28,493 bases of DNA from JADFRG01 sp964590515. GTDB taxonomy: Bacteria > Chloroflexota > Anaerolineae > Anaerolineales > E44-bin32. A model generated the notes under the pieces. It was not told where the DNA came from. It searched no databases and saw only the letters and a program-made list of their open reading frames with translations. The stretch lies in assembly GCA_964590515.1 (NCBI GenBank), contig CAZPZD010000033.1, forward strand, positions 1 through 28,493, in the 5' to 3' direction. The translations under genes and the position numbers were made by a program. Positions within the stretch are counted from its first letter, which is position 1. Each line of letters opens with the position of its first letter. This document shows, one piece after another, positions 7,878 to 15,246 of this stretch.

Positions 7878-8873
7878 ATGTCCCTGTTCCCCCGCAAGCC
7901 AGCCCGCAAGACTACCCGCCTCTTCTTCGCCACCGACGTCCACGGCTCCGACCGTGCCTTTCGCAAGTTCATCAATTCCGCCAAGTTCTACGAGGCCGAT
8001 GTGCTGGTGATGGGCGGCGATATTCTCGGCAAGCTGGCCATCCCGATCATCCAGGAAGGCAACGGCCGCTATCGGGCCACCTTGCAAGGGCGCACCGAGG
8101 CGATCGAGGGCGATTCTGGCCTCGAGCAGCTCCGCTCCCGTCTGGGGACCCTGGGGTTCTACAGTAAGGTGATGAATGAAGAGGAGTTCCGCAGCATCCA
8201 GGCCGAACCGGCTGCGGTCGAGGCTCTCTTCAAGGAACTGGCTCGCCAGCGGCTCGAGGGCTGGGTCGAGCTGGCAGAGACCCGGTTGGCCGGTTCTGGA
8301 GTGCGCTGCTATGTCACCGGCGGCAATGATGACTACTCCGAGGTGCTCGAAGTGCTTTACCGCGACGGGGCTCAGGCAATCTTCGGCTGCGAGGGCAAGC
8401 TGGTCAACCTGGATGACGAGCACACCCTGATTAGCGTCGGCTACAGTACCCCCACTCCCTGGCATACGCCCCGAGAGGTCACGGATGACCAACTGGGCGA
8501 AATGATCGAGGCGGCGGTCAGGCAGGTCACCGATCTAAGCCACAGCATATTCAATTTTCACGACCCACCAGTCGACTCCAGCCTGGACACCTGTCCCATG
8601 CTGGACTGGAACACCGACCCGCCGGCCCAGATCGTCAAGGGCGGCCAGGTGGTCCTGTTCGGAGCGGGCAGCCAGTCCGTGCGCCGGGCCATCGAGACCC
8701 ATCAACCGGTGCTTGGGCTGCACGGCCACATCCACGAATCTCCGGGAGTAATCAACATCGGTCGGACCCTGTGCGTCAACCCGGGCAGTGAGTACGGGGA
8801 GGGGATCCTGCGCGGGGTTCTAGTGTCGCTTTCCGACGGAGAGGTCACGGGGCATCAGCTGACCTCCGGGTGA
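7878..8873 (+). CDS. Calcineurin-like metallophosphoesterase, copy A
   Basis: A 331-residue cytoplasmic protein with the full metallophosphoesterase motif series: ATDVHG (D-x-H) near residue 20, GGD near 50, GGNDD near 150, a lone His in FNFHDPP, and the GHIHE block near 280. These residues bind two metal ions and hydrolyse phosphate mono- or diesters. It starts 12 bases after the DeoR stop and is probably co-transcribed. Its paralogue at 22420-23379 shares the entire layout, including LFFATDVHGSD, GTYKAT/GRYRAT-like and FNFH(D/C)PP stretches, and likewise sits next to an APC permease gene. It could hydrolyse a phosphorylated or nucleotidylated amine or a cyclic nucleotide; nothing visible fixes the substrate. 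Confidence 0.9.
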   Translation: MSLFPRKPARKTTRLFFATDVHGSDRAFRKFINSAKFYEADVLVMGGDILGKLAIPIIQEGNGRYRATLQGRTEAIEGDSGLEQLRSRLGTLGFYSKVMNEEEFRSIQAEPAAVEALFKELARQRLEGWVELAETRLAGSGVRCYVTGGNDDYSEVLEVLYRDGAQAIFGCEGKLVNLDDEHTLISVGYSTPTPWHTPREVTDDQLGEMIEAAVRQVTDLSHSIFNFHDPPVDSSLDTCPMLDWNTDPPAQIVKGGQVVLFGAGSQSVRRAIETHQPVLGLHGHIHESPGVINIGRTLCVNPGSEYGEGILRGVLVSLSDGEVTGHQLTSG

Positions 8874-9035
8874 GCTCACGCCGCTTTGCCTGACCCAGCA
8901 TCTCCTTAACTGAAGCAATGAGGGCAAGCCGGGATCGGGCCGAGTGAAGCTGAGGAGTGAGGAGGGTGCTATCGAACAGTCCATCCGCTAGATTCTTACG
9001 ATCCGCGTTGCATCATTCAAGAGGAGGAACGACAT

Positions 9036-10913
9036 ATGGCTACGATGGCTGCAACCGCCGAGGTGTTCACCCGCAAGGCCTCTGGGCTGGTGCGGGTGAT
9101 GTCCCCCTACTCGGCGTTCATCTACAACATTCTCACGATGGGGATCATCTTCCCCTGGGTCTTCCTCGTATCGCCGACGGCATTTCCGGGGGGCAGCATT
9201 CCCCTGGGGATCTTGATCTGCACCCTGATCCAGATTCCGATCGCGCTCTCGGCCGTCTGGCTCTCCACTGCCCTCCCGCGCTCCGGCGGTGACTATGTCT
9301 TCCAGAGCCGAGTGTTGGGCGGGGGCTGGGGCTTTACCCTCGTGATGAGCGGGTTCGTGATCTGGATTTTGGTGTGGACCGCTCTGTCCGGCTGGCTGGT
9401 AGGGTCCCTGGGCCTGGCACCCTTGCTGCTCGGCCTGGGCAATGTCCTGGGGAGTGCCGGCCTGATCTCAGCCGGGCTGTGGGTTACTACGCCGCTCGGA
9501 CTGTTCGTGGTCAGTCTCATCAATGCGGCCGCCTCGGCCGCGCTGCTTGTGAGTGGATTCAAGAACTACGTCCGCTTCCAGCACGTGATCTGGTATAGCA
9601 TTCTGATCGGCTTCGCGGCTGCCCTGTTGATTCTTTTCGGCAGCTCAGCAAGCGTGTTCCCGCAGCGGCTGAATGAATTCGCGGCCGCGGTCGGTGACTC
9701 GCCGACTTTCTACCAAGATACTTTGGCTACGGCCCAGGGGGCCGGGGTGAACACCGCACCGTCCTTCAGCTGGCTGCTCACGCTGCTGGTTGCACCGGTG
9801 GCGTGGCAGAGCCTGCAGTGGTCAACCTACTCGGCCCAGCAGAACGGCGAGATCAAAGAGGCCCGCTCCTTCCGCAACCAGGCCTTCATCATGGTGGGGT
9901 CTCTGATTGTCACGGGCCTGCTGCTGGCATTGCTGGGGGTGGCGCTGCAAAACGCAGCCGGGACGGAAGGGCAGGTGGTGGCCTCCTATGGCTACTGGTA
10001 TATCGACCCGACGGCCAAGATCGCCGGTACGATCATCCTGGCCCCGAGCATGTTGGCGGCGGTGATCACAAGCAGCCCGCTTCTGATCCTGCTCATCGGA
10101 CTCGGTTTCACGCTGAACGCCTTCCAGATCGTCTGCAACTGCTACGTCGGGATGACCCGGGTCATGGTGGCGATGAGCCTGGACCGGCTGCTCCCCGAGT
10201 GGGTGAGCAAGGTACATGAGCGCCTTCACACCCCGGTCAACGCCCACTTGTTGTACTTCTTGTTGAGTATCCCGATCTTCGCCCTGTACAGCTTCCGCTA
10301 CACCGACTTCGTCCTCTTCACGCTTGGCGTGACGTTCGGATGCGGCTATGTGTTCGCGGCGACTGCCCTATCGGGGGCTTTTCTCCCGCTGAAAGCGAAA
10401 GCGCTGTATGACGCCTCGCCTGGGTCCCGATTCAACGTGAACGGAATCCTGGGGATGCTGCTCATGCTGATCGGGATTGTTACGTTTGTCTGGACCACCT
10501 GGAGCATGGCAGTCGTCTTTGCCAATCAGCCGCTGCTATTATGGTTCACGCGGCTGCTGGCAATCGCGGGGGCCGGGATGGTTGTCTACCGTATGCGGGA
10601 CCATCTCACCCGCTGGGCCGGCGGCCAGCCGATGCCGTGGGTCACAGCTCTGGGCGTACTCGGCACCGGGTTCGCCGCGTCGATGGTGGCGGCCTTCCTG
10701 CTCAAGGCGGACTACTTCGTCCTCGGGATCTGGACTGGCCTGGACACTCTCCTTTCAGGGAATTTCCGGGACGGGATCTATGAACTAAGGGCGCAGCTAA
10801 TCGCCTTGGGAATCGTGCTGGTGTCGGTGATCCTGTACTTCTGGGCCAAGACTTCCCAGAAGGCACGCGGGATCAACGTCGAGTTCGCCTTCAAGGAGAT
10901 CCCACCCGAGTAA
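9036..10913 (+). CDS. APC-superfamily amino acid/amine permease, copy A
   Basis: A 625-residue membrane protein with about 12-14 hydrophobic helices. The N-terminal segment (TRKASGLVRV) precedes helix 1, and LPRSGGDYVFQSRVLGGG is the conserved loop after helix 2 of the amino acid-polyamine-organocation family. Inner-membrane import of an amino acid or amine by proton or sodium symport is expected. The ATG has a strong Shine-Dalgarno (GAGGAGG at 9021-9027, spacing 8). It ends with a FKEIPPE tail that is matched by YKEIPAE in the paralogue at 20695-22338; copy A is 78 residues longer. It lies 162 bases after the phosphoesterase and before a flavoprotein gene, suggesting uptake of the amine substrate of that enzyme. 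Confidence 0.92.
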   Translation: MATMAATAEVFTRKASGLVRVMSPYSAFIYNILTMGIIFPWVFLVSPTAFPGGSIPLGILICTLIQIPIALSAVWLSTALPRSGGDYVFQSRVLGGGWGFTLVMSGFVIWILVWTALSGWLVGSLGLAPLLLGLGNVLGSAGLISAGLWVTTPLGLFVVSLINAAASAALLVSGFKNYVRFQHVIWYSILIGFAAALLILFGSSASVFPQRLNEFAAAVGDSPTFYQDTLATAQGAGVNTAPSFSWLLTLLVAPVAWQSLQWSTYSAQQNGEIKEARSFRNQAFIMVGSLIVTGLLLALLGVALQNAAGTEGQVVASYGYWYIDPTAKIAGTIILAPSMLAAVITSSPLLILLIGLGFTLNAFQIVCNCYVGMTRVMVAMSLDRLLPEWVSKVHERLHTPVNAHLLYFLLSIPIFALYSFRYTDFVLFTLGVTFGCGYVFAATALSGAFLPLKAKALYDASPGSRFNVNGILGMLLMLIGIVTFVWTTWSMAVVFANQPLLLWFTRLLAIAGAGMVVYRMRDHLTRWAGGQPMPWVTALGVLGTGFAASMVAAFLLKADYFVLGIWTGLDTLLSGNFRDGIYELRAQLIALGIVLVSVILYFWAKTSQKARGINVEFAFKEIPPE

Positions 10914-10943
10914 ACCTCACTCTCTCTGCAACTGACCACCCGC

Positions 10944-10976
10944 CCCCTCCCCTCTGCACAAAGCGGAGGGGAGGGG
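10944..10976 (+). terminator. GC-rich hairpin, possible terminator or attenuator
   Basis: A 14-base arm (10944-10957) pairs with 10963-10976 at 13 of 14 positions around an ACAAA loop, starting 30 bases after the permease stop. It is followed only by TTATCTT rather than a full T-run, so termination may be partial. It may set lower expression of the downstream flavoprotein or protect the upstream mRNA end. Confidence 0.6.
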
Positions 10977-11057
10977 TTATCTTGAACGGACAAGCCGGGT
11001 GCGGCCGGCTCGGACCCCAGGTCCGCCGCGCCCGCACATTTCTGGAGGTCAACCGGA

Positions 11058-13508
11058 TTGGCAGCGCTCCCTAGTCAGGCTCGAGTCGTCATCATCGGCG
11101 GCGGAATCGCCGGCTGCAGCATCGCCTATCACCTGGCCGAACGAGGATGGAACGACGTGCTACTGCTGGACAAGGGAGAGCTGACCAGCGGCTCCACCTG
11201 GCACGCGGCCGGCATCGTGACCCAGTTTCATACCTCACCGACCTTGATGCGCTTGCGCATCTACAGCGTCGGGCTCTACCGTAAGTTGAACGCCGAGACT
11301 GCTGGAGCGGCCGGCTGGCATGAAGTCGGGAGCCTGCGGGTGGCCTCCAGCCCGGATCACTTCCTCTTCCTGCAGCGGCAGGTCAGCCAGGCCAAGGCCC
11401 TGGGGATGGACGTCGAAGTCATCTCACCGGCCGAGGCCCTGCGGATCTTCCCCCTGATGTCGGAGGCCGAGCTGTATGGCGCGCTCTACATCCCGGGCGA
11501 CGGCCACCTGGACCCGAGCACCGCCACGATGGAGATCGCTCGCCGCGCCCGCCAGGCCGGGATTGCGATGCATACCGGAGTGCGGGTCACCGGCATCTCG
11601 CTGTCATCCAACCGGGAGGTCACTGGAGTCCAGACCGATCAAGGGGAGGTCCGGGCCGAGACCGTGGTGATCGCGGCCGGGATGTGGGCTCGCCAGATCG
11701 GCCAAATGGTCGGCGCCAACCTGCCCATGGTCCCATTGCTGCACCAACATCTGACTACCCGGCCCATCCCGGGCCATGAGCTGCCGAAGAACACCCCCGT
11801 GCTGCGCGATCCGTATCACCTGATCTACCTGCGGGAGGAAATCGGCGGGTTCTTGATCGGCGGGTTCGAGCGAGAGCCCAAACCCTGGTCGGTCAACGGC
11901 GTGCCCTGGGATTTCACCCAGAAGTTGCTGCCGTCGGACTGGGAGCTGTTCTCGGAAATCATGGAGGGCGCCATCACCCGAATCCCGATCCTGGAACAGG
12001 CTGAGCTGATGCATTTGACCTGCGGGCCGGAATCAATTACGCCCGACAGTCGCCCGCTGCTCGGTCCGCTTCCTGGGTTGCGCGGCCTGTACGTCGCGGC
12101 CGGCTTGTCCCACACCGGCTTCGGAGCGGGAGCGGCGATCGGGCAGATCCTAAGCGAGTGGATCGTCGACGGGGAGCCGGCAAGTGACACCTCTGAACTC
12201 AACGTGCGGCGCTTCGGACCGATCTACGAGGATCAGGCCTACACTACGGAGCGCGCCCGCGAGTCCTACAAGTATTACTACTTCCTACGCTATCCCCACG
12301 ACGAGAATGAGTGGGCCCGTCCCAAGCGGGTGAGCGCGGTCGATGAGCGGTCGCGCGCGCTTGGAGCAGTCTTCGGAGAGAAGAACGGTTGGGAGCGGGT
12401 GAACTACTACGAGCCGGGCCAGCCCTGGCGGCGAGCCGGCCCGGATCAGCGAGCCTGGGGTTGGGGACGGGCCGGATTCTTCGAGACCGTCGGCGCGGAG
12501 CACCGCGCCGTGCGGGAGGGCGTCGGCATCTTCGACTTGACTTCGTTCGGCAAGATCGAGGTCCGCGGCCCCGGCGCACTCGGCCTGCTGCAGCGGCTGG
12601 CGGATAACAATGTGGATCGGCCGGTGGGGACGGTCGTCTACACTCAGTTTCTCAACGTGCGGGGGGGAGTCGAGTCCGATCTCACCATCGCCCGGCTGGG
12701 GCCCGACCACTTCCGGGTTATCACAGGGAGCGCCTTCGTGCCCTCCGATCTAAATTGGATCCGGCTCCACATGCCCTCGGATGGATCGGTGCAAGTGTTG
12801 GAGGTCAGCGAGGACCTTGTCACGATCGGTCTCTGGGGCCCGCAGGCCCGCGACCTGTTGCAGGCCTGCACCGCCGACGACGTGTCGAATCAGGCGCTGC
12901 CGTACATGCGGACCCGGCCCATCCAGCTCGCCGGCCGGGAGGTGCTCGCCCAACGGGTCACCTATGTCGGCGAACTGGGCTGGGAACTCTACGTCGCTTC
13001 GCCGGGCGCGCTCGCGGTCTGGGATGCACTTTGGCAGGCGGGCCAGCCCCATGGGATCCGGGCCGTTGGCTACAAGGCCATCGATTCCCTGCGGCTCGAG
13101 AAGGGGTACCGCTATTGGAGCGTGGACATGACCCCCTCCGACGATCCGTACTCCGCCGGACTGGGGTTCTGCGTCCGTTTGGAGAAGGGCGACTTCCTGG
13201 GCCGAGAGGCGCTGCAGCGGATCCAGGCCGAGGGCATCCCGCGAAAACTCTGCACGGTGACCATCGATGCCGAAGGCAAAGTGATCTATGGCGGCGAGGC
13301 GGTGTACTCCGATGGGCGCTTAGTAGGGCGGCTACGCAGCGGAGGCTACGGCTATACCGTAGGCAGCTTCATTGGGTATGTCTACCTGCCGCTCGCACTG
13401 ACCCAGCTCAACACCCCGCTCGAGGTCGAGGCCTTTGGTCAGCGCGTCCGCGCCACCGTCGCGGCAGACGTGCTCTACGACCCGAAGGGTGAGCGGATTC
13501 GAAGCTGA
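11058..13508 (+). CDS. Dimethylglycine/sarcosine dehydrogenase-like FAD oxidoreductase with GcvT domain, copy B
   Basis: An 816-residue paralogue of the flavoprotein at 2819-5257 with the same order of domains: FAD-binding DAO domain (GGGIAG at 14-19, flavin-linking H49 in SGSTWHAAG), FAO-type linker, GcvT domain (catalytic Asp in GGVESDLTI) and GcvT C-terminal domain. Here the flavin site is the canonical STWHAAG of dimethylglycine dehydrogenase, whereas copy A has STFHSAG. It demethylates an N-methyl amine and loads the C1 unit on tetrahydrofolate. The start is a TTG at 11058, supported by GGAGG at 11044-11048 and by N-terminal alignment with copy A (LPSQARVV). It follows the permease and hairpin. 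Two divergent copies probably act on different substrates or successive demethylations. Confidence 0.93.
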   Translation: MAALPSQARVVIIGGGIAGCSIAYHLAERGWNDVLLLDKGELTSGSTWHAAGIVTQFHTSPTLMRLRIYSVGLYRKLNAETAGAAGWHEVGSLRVASSPDHFLFLQRQVSQAKALGMDVEVISPAEALRIFPLMSEAELYGALYIPGDGHLDPSTATMEIARRARQAGIAMHTGVRVTGISLSSNREVTGVQTDQGEVRAETVVIAAGMWARQIGQMVGANLPMVPLLHQHLTTRPIPGHELPKNTPVLRDPYHLIYLREEIGGFLIGGFEREPKPWSVNGVPWDFTQKLLPSDWELFSEIMEGAITRIPILEQAELMHLTCGPESITPDSRPLLGPLPGLRGLYVAAGLSHTGFGAGAAIGQILSEWIVDGEPASDTSELNVRRFGPIYEDQAYTTERARESYKYYYFLRYPHDENEWARPKRVSAVDERSRALGAVFGEKNGWERVNYYEPGQPWRRAGPDQRAWGWGRAGFFETVGAEHRAVREGVGIFDLTSFGKIEVRGPGALGLLQRLADNNVDRPVGTVVYTQFLNVRGGVESDLTIARLGPDHFRVITGSAFVPSDLNWIRLHMPSDGSVQVLEVSEDLVTIGLWGPQARDLLQACTADDVSNQALPYMRTRPIQLAGREVLAQRVTYVGELGWELYVASPGALAVWDALWQAGQPHGIRAVGYKAIDSLRLEKGYRYWSVDMTPSDDPYSAGLGFCVRLEKGDFLGREALQRIQAEGIPRKLCTVTIDAEGKVIYGGEAVYSDGRLVGRLRSGGYGYTVGSFIGYVYLPLALTQLNTPLEVEAFGQRVRATVAADVLYDPKGERIRS

Positions 13509-13630
13509 CCCGGGCCGCGCGCATTTGAAGGCCGGTCAGGCAGATCTGTATCAGCCGAACTTCTGCTCTGAAGAGGACCGTGGGGGCGTTGTATTGGGCG
13601 TGGACAAAACGAGGCCAATTTGCCAAAAAA

Positions 13631-13649
13631 ATCCCCCTCGGGGGGGGAT
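13631..13649 (-). terminator. Minus-strand-oriented intrinsic terminator-like hairpin
   Basis: A 7-base perfect stem (13631-13637 with 13643-13649) is preceded on the plus strand by seven A residues (13625-13631). Read on the minus strand this is a stem followed by a T-run, the classic intrinsic terminator shape. No minus-strand gene lies immediately to the right, so it would stop antisense transcription entering the flavoprotein gene. Confidence 0.5.
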
Positions 13650-13711
13650 ATGGGGAAGGTAGTGTGCGGATAGCGGGCGATAAACTCTTGGCTCACCAGT
13701 TCGACAGCCTG

Positions 13712-13720
13712 TGGTATGAT
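13712..13720 (+). promoter_or_regulatory. Extended -10 promoter of the toxin-antitoxin operon
   Basis: TGGTATGAT is an extended -10 element (TGN plus TATGAT). It would start transcription near 13727, just before the GGAGG (13734-13738) and GTG start of the antitoxin. This rules against the in-frame TTG at 13723 as the true start. No good -35 lies at 17 bases, as is usual for extended -10 promoters. Confidence 0.55.
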
Positions 13721-13743
13721 AGTTGGTAATACTGGAGGCTGGC

Positions 13744-13986
13744 GTGCCGACATCCAAGGTGGCGATTACTCTGGACGAAGAGACCCTCAAGAAGCTTGAT
13801 CGGCTAGTGGACGAGGAGAAGTTCCCCAACCGGAGTCGCGCTATCCAAGAAGCCGTTGAAGAGAAGTTGAGCCGCATGGATCAAACGCGGCTGATACGGG
13901 AGAGTGCCAAGCTAGATCCGGAGTATGAACAGAAGTTGGCGGACGAAGGCCTAGCTGAGGATTTCGAGGAATGGCCCGAATACTGA
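13744..13986 (+). CDS. Ribbon-helix-helix (CopG/MazE-like) antitoxin
   Basis: An 80-residue protein. Residues 4-44 give the ribbon-helix-helix pattern: a short strand (SKVAITLD), helix 1 (EETLKKLDRLVDEE), the turn with NRSRA, and helix 2 (IQEAVEEKL). This DNA-binding dimer domain is followed by an acidic C-terminal tail (LAEDFEEWPEY) that typically wraps the toxin. The GTG start at 13744 has GGAGG 5 bases upstream. Its end overlaps the toxin start by 16 bases, so the two are translationally coupled. It should neutralise the downstream MazF-like RNase and autoregulate the operon through the promoter just before it. Confidence 0.88.
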   Translation: MPTSKVAITLDEETLKKLDRLVDEEKFPNRSRAIQEAVEEKLSRMDQTRLIRESAKLDPEYEQKLADEGLAEDFEEWPEY

Positions 13987-14312
13987 GAGGCGATATCGTA
14001 TGGACTGATCTCGATCCGGTGAGAGGTCGAGAGCAGGCAGGTCGCCGCCCCGTGGTGGTGGTCAGCCATGATGTGTTCAACCAGCGATCCGGAACTGTTA
14101 TCGCCATGGCAGTGACGAGTCAGCCGCAGAAGGCTGGCTTTCCGCTTACCTTAGGGCTGACGCGCGGAAAGCTCTCTAAGCCATCCTGGGTCAAGATAAG
14201 CCAAATTCGAACGCTCTCTATCAAACGCTTGGGTAGGAAAGCTGGGCGGGTCGATCCGGAGGAGCTGGAGCTGTTGGTGGAAGGTTTGAATGAAATCATC
14301 GCCCGCCAATAA
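13971..14312 (+). CDS. MazF/PemK-family endoribonuclease toxin
   Basis: A 113-residue MazF-fold toxin of normal family length. GDIVWTDLDPVRGREQAG at the N-terminus is the typical beta1-beta2 hairpin, followed by RRPVVVVS with the conserved Arg, VTSQ with the conserved Thr/Ser, and SWVKISQIRTL for the later strands. Members are ribosome-independent mRNA interferases that cut at short sequences; the target sequence cannot be predicted here. It starts at an ATG inside the last 16 bases of the antitoxin gene. The pair lies between amine-catabolism genes and a sigma/anti-sigma pair and is a likely mobile or stabilising module. Confidence 0.93.
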   Translation: MARILRGDIVWTDLDPVRGREQAGRRPVVVVSHDVFNQRSGTVIAMAVTSQPQKAGFPLTLGLTRGKLSKPSWVKISQIRTLSIKRLGRKAGRVDPEELELLVEGLNEIIARQ

Positions 14313-14640
14313 TTCACGGCAGCCCTGATCGCTTCGCTCTCAGGATGCACGGACGCCGCCACGGCGCGAAATTCAAGTGAAAGAAGGCTTGCTACGCTGC
14401 TGAGCTCATAGCCGCTAGGCCCGTAGTGAGCTGCACTCGGTCACTTGGCTAGCCAACTTCAGTCGGGGCGCCTTCCACCTGCTCCGTATTCCTCGAACGA
14501 TGCAATCTCAAGTCAAGGTAGGCTGTCAGCTCCGCGGCGGCGTCCCACCCATCCGCAAGCGTGGAATCAGCCCCCTCCAGTCCGGATTCCCCCTCTCCTG
14601 TCCGCTTTCCCCTCCACTTCCGTTATCTATGTGAGAATGC
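14313..14640. other. Gene-free spacer
   Basis: No credible coding frame was found in these 328 bases. It holds a 12-base perfect palindrome (14445-14456), a short GGAATC/GATTCC inverted pair near 14562-14590, and a TATCTAT box at 14624-14630 just before the sigma factor start. No remnant of a known gene or insertion sequence was recognised. Confidence 0.5.
14445..14456. repeat. 12-base perfect palindrome
   Basis: TTGGCTAGCCAA is a perfect palindrome in the spacer between the toxin and the sigma factor. It is short enough to be chance but could be a dimer operator. Confidence 0.3.
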
Positions 14641-15246
14641 ATGCATCTCGACGCCCCACCAAGGAGCCCTGTGGGCGACCCGCCCCTACCCGCTGACCGG
14701 GCGACGGACCTCTCCACCGAGGACGAGGCTAAACTGATCCGCGCGGCGCAAGCCAACCCGGACCACTTCCGGCCGCTCTACCTGCAGTGGGTCACGCCGG
14801 TGTACAAGTACCTGCTCTCCCGCCTGCGAGACCCGCTCGAGACCGAAGACCTCACCGCGCAGGTCTTCCTCACCGCCTGCGAACAGTTGCCGCGCTACAA
14901 CCATAGAGGGCGATTCGCGGCGTGGCTCTTCACTATTGCGCGCAACAAGGCCCGCGACCACTACCGCACGGCCGGCCGAAGCGTTTCTCTTGATGATGTC
15001 GAAGCGGACGGGTCTGACCCGGACCTCCTCGCAGAGGCCATCCGGTCCGACGAGATCCAGCGCCTCGACCGTACAATCCGCGCGCTGCCCGAGGCCGATC
15101 TCGACCTCGTCCGCCTGCGCTTCACGGCCGGGCTGACCTACGGCGATATCGGCGCGCTGCTCGGGAAAAGCGACGAGGCGGTGCGCAAACAGCTCGGACG
15201 GCTCCTGGCTCGGATGCAATCCCAGATGGAGGACGACGATGGCTAA
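14641..15246 (+). CDS. ECF-type RNA polymerase sigma factor
   Basis: About 201 residues with sigma-70 region 2 (FRPLYLQW through FAAWLFTIARNKARDHYR, roughly 43-110) and region 4 (ALPEADLDLVRLRFTAGLTYGDIGALLG, then SDEAVRKQLGRLL, roughly 145-195), the standard two-domain extracytoplasmic-function layout. The start is ambiguous. The ATG at 14641 has no Shine-Dalgarno, but a TATCTAT box 11-17 bases upstream could give a near-leaderless transcript. An in-frame GTG at 14671 has AAGGAG 4 bases upstream and would shorten the protein by 10 residues. The end overlaps the next gene by 8 bases, which makes the downstream membrane protein its probable anti-sigma partner. The target regulon is unknown. 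Confidence 0.9.
   Translation: MHLDAPPRSPVGDPPLPADRATDLSTEDEAKLIRAAQANPDHFRPLYLQWVTPVYKYLLSRLRDPLETEDLTAQVFLTACEQLPRYNHRGRFAAWLFTIARNKARDHYRTAGRSVSLDDVEADGSDPDLLAEAIRSDEIQRLDRTIRALPEADLDLVRLRFTAGLTYGDIGALLGKSDEAVRKQLGRLLARMQSQMEDDDG

Noticed and set aside
7026..8492. A 488-codon open frame on the minus strand opposite the DeoR and phosphoesterase genes
   Set aside because: It is antisense to two genes with clear domain motifs and has no recognisable domain; long mirror frames are expected in GC-rich coding DNA.
8957..9292. A 111-codon frame overlapping the start of APC permease A
   Set aside because: Out of frame with the permease, whose ATG has a strong Shine-Dalgarno and whose protein matches its family from the first helix.
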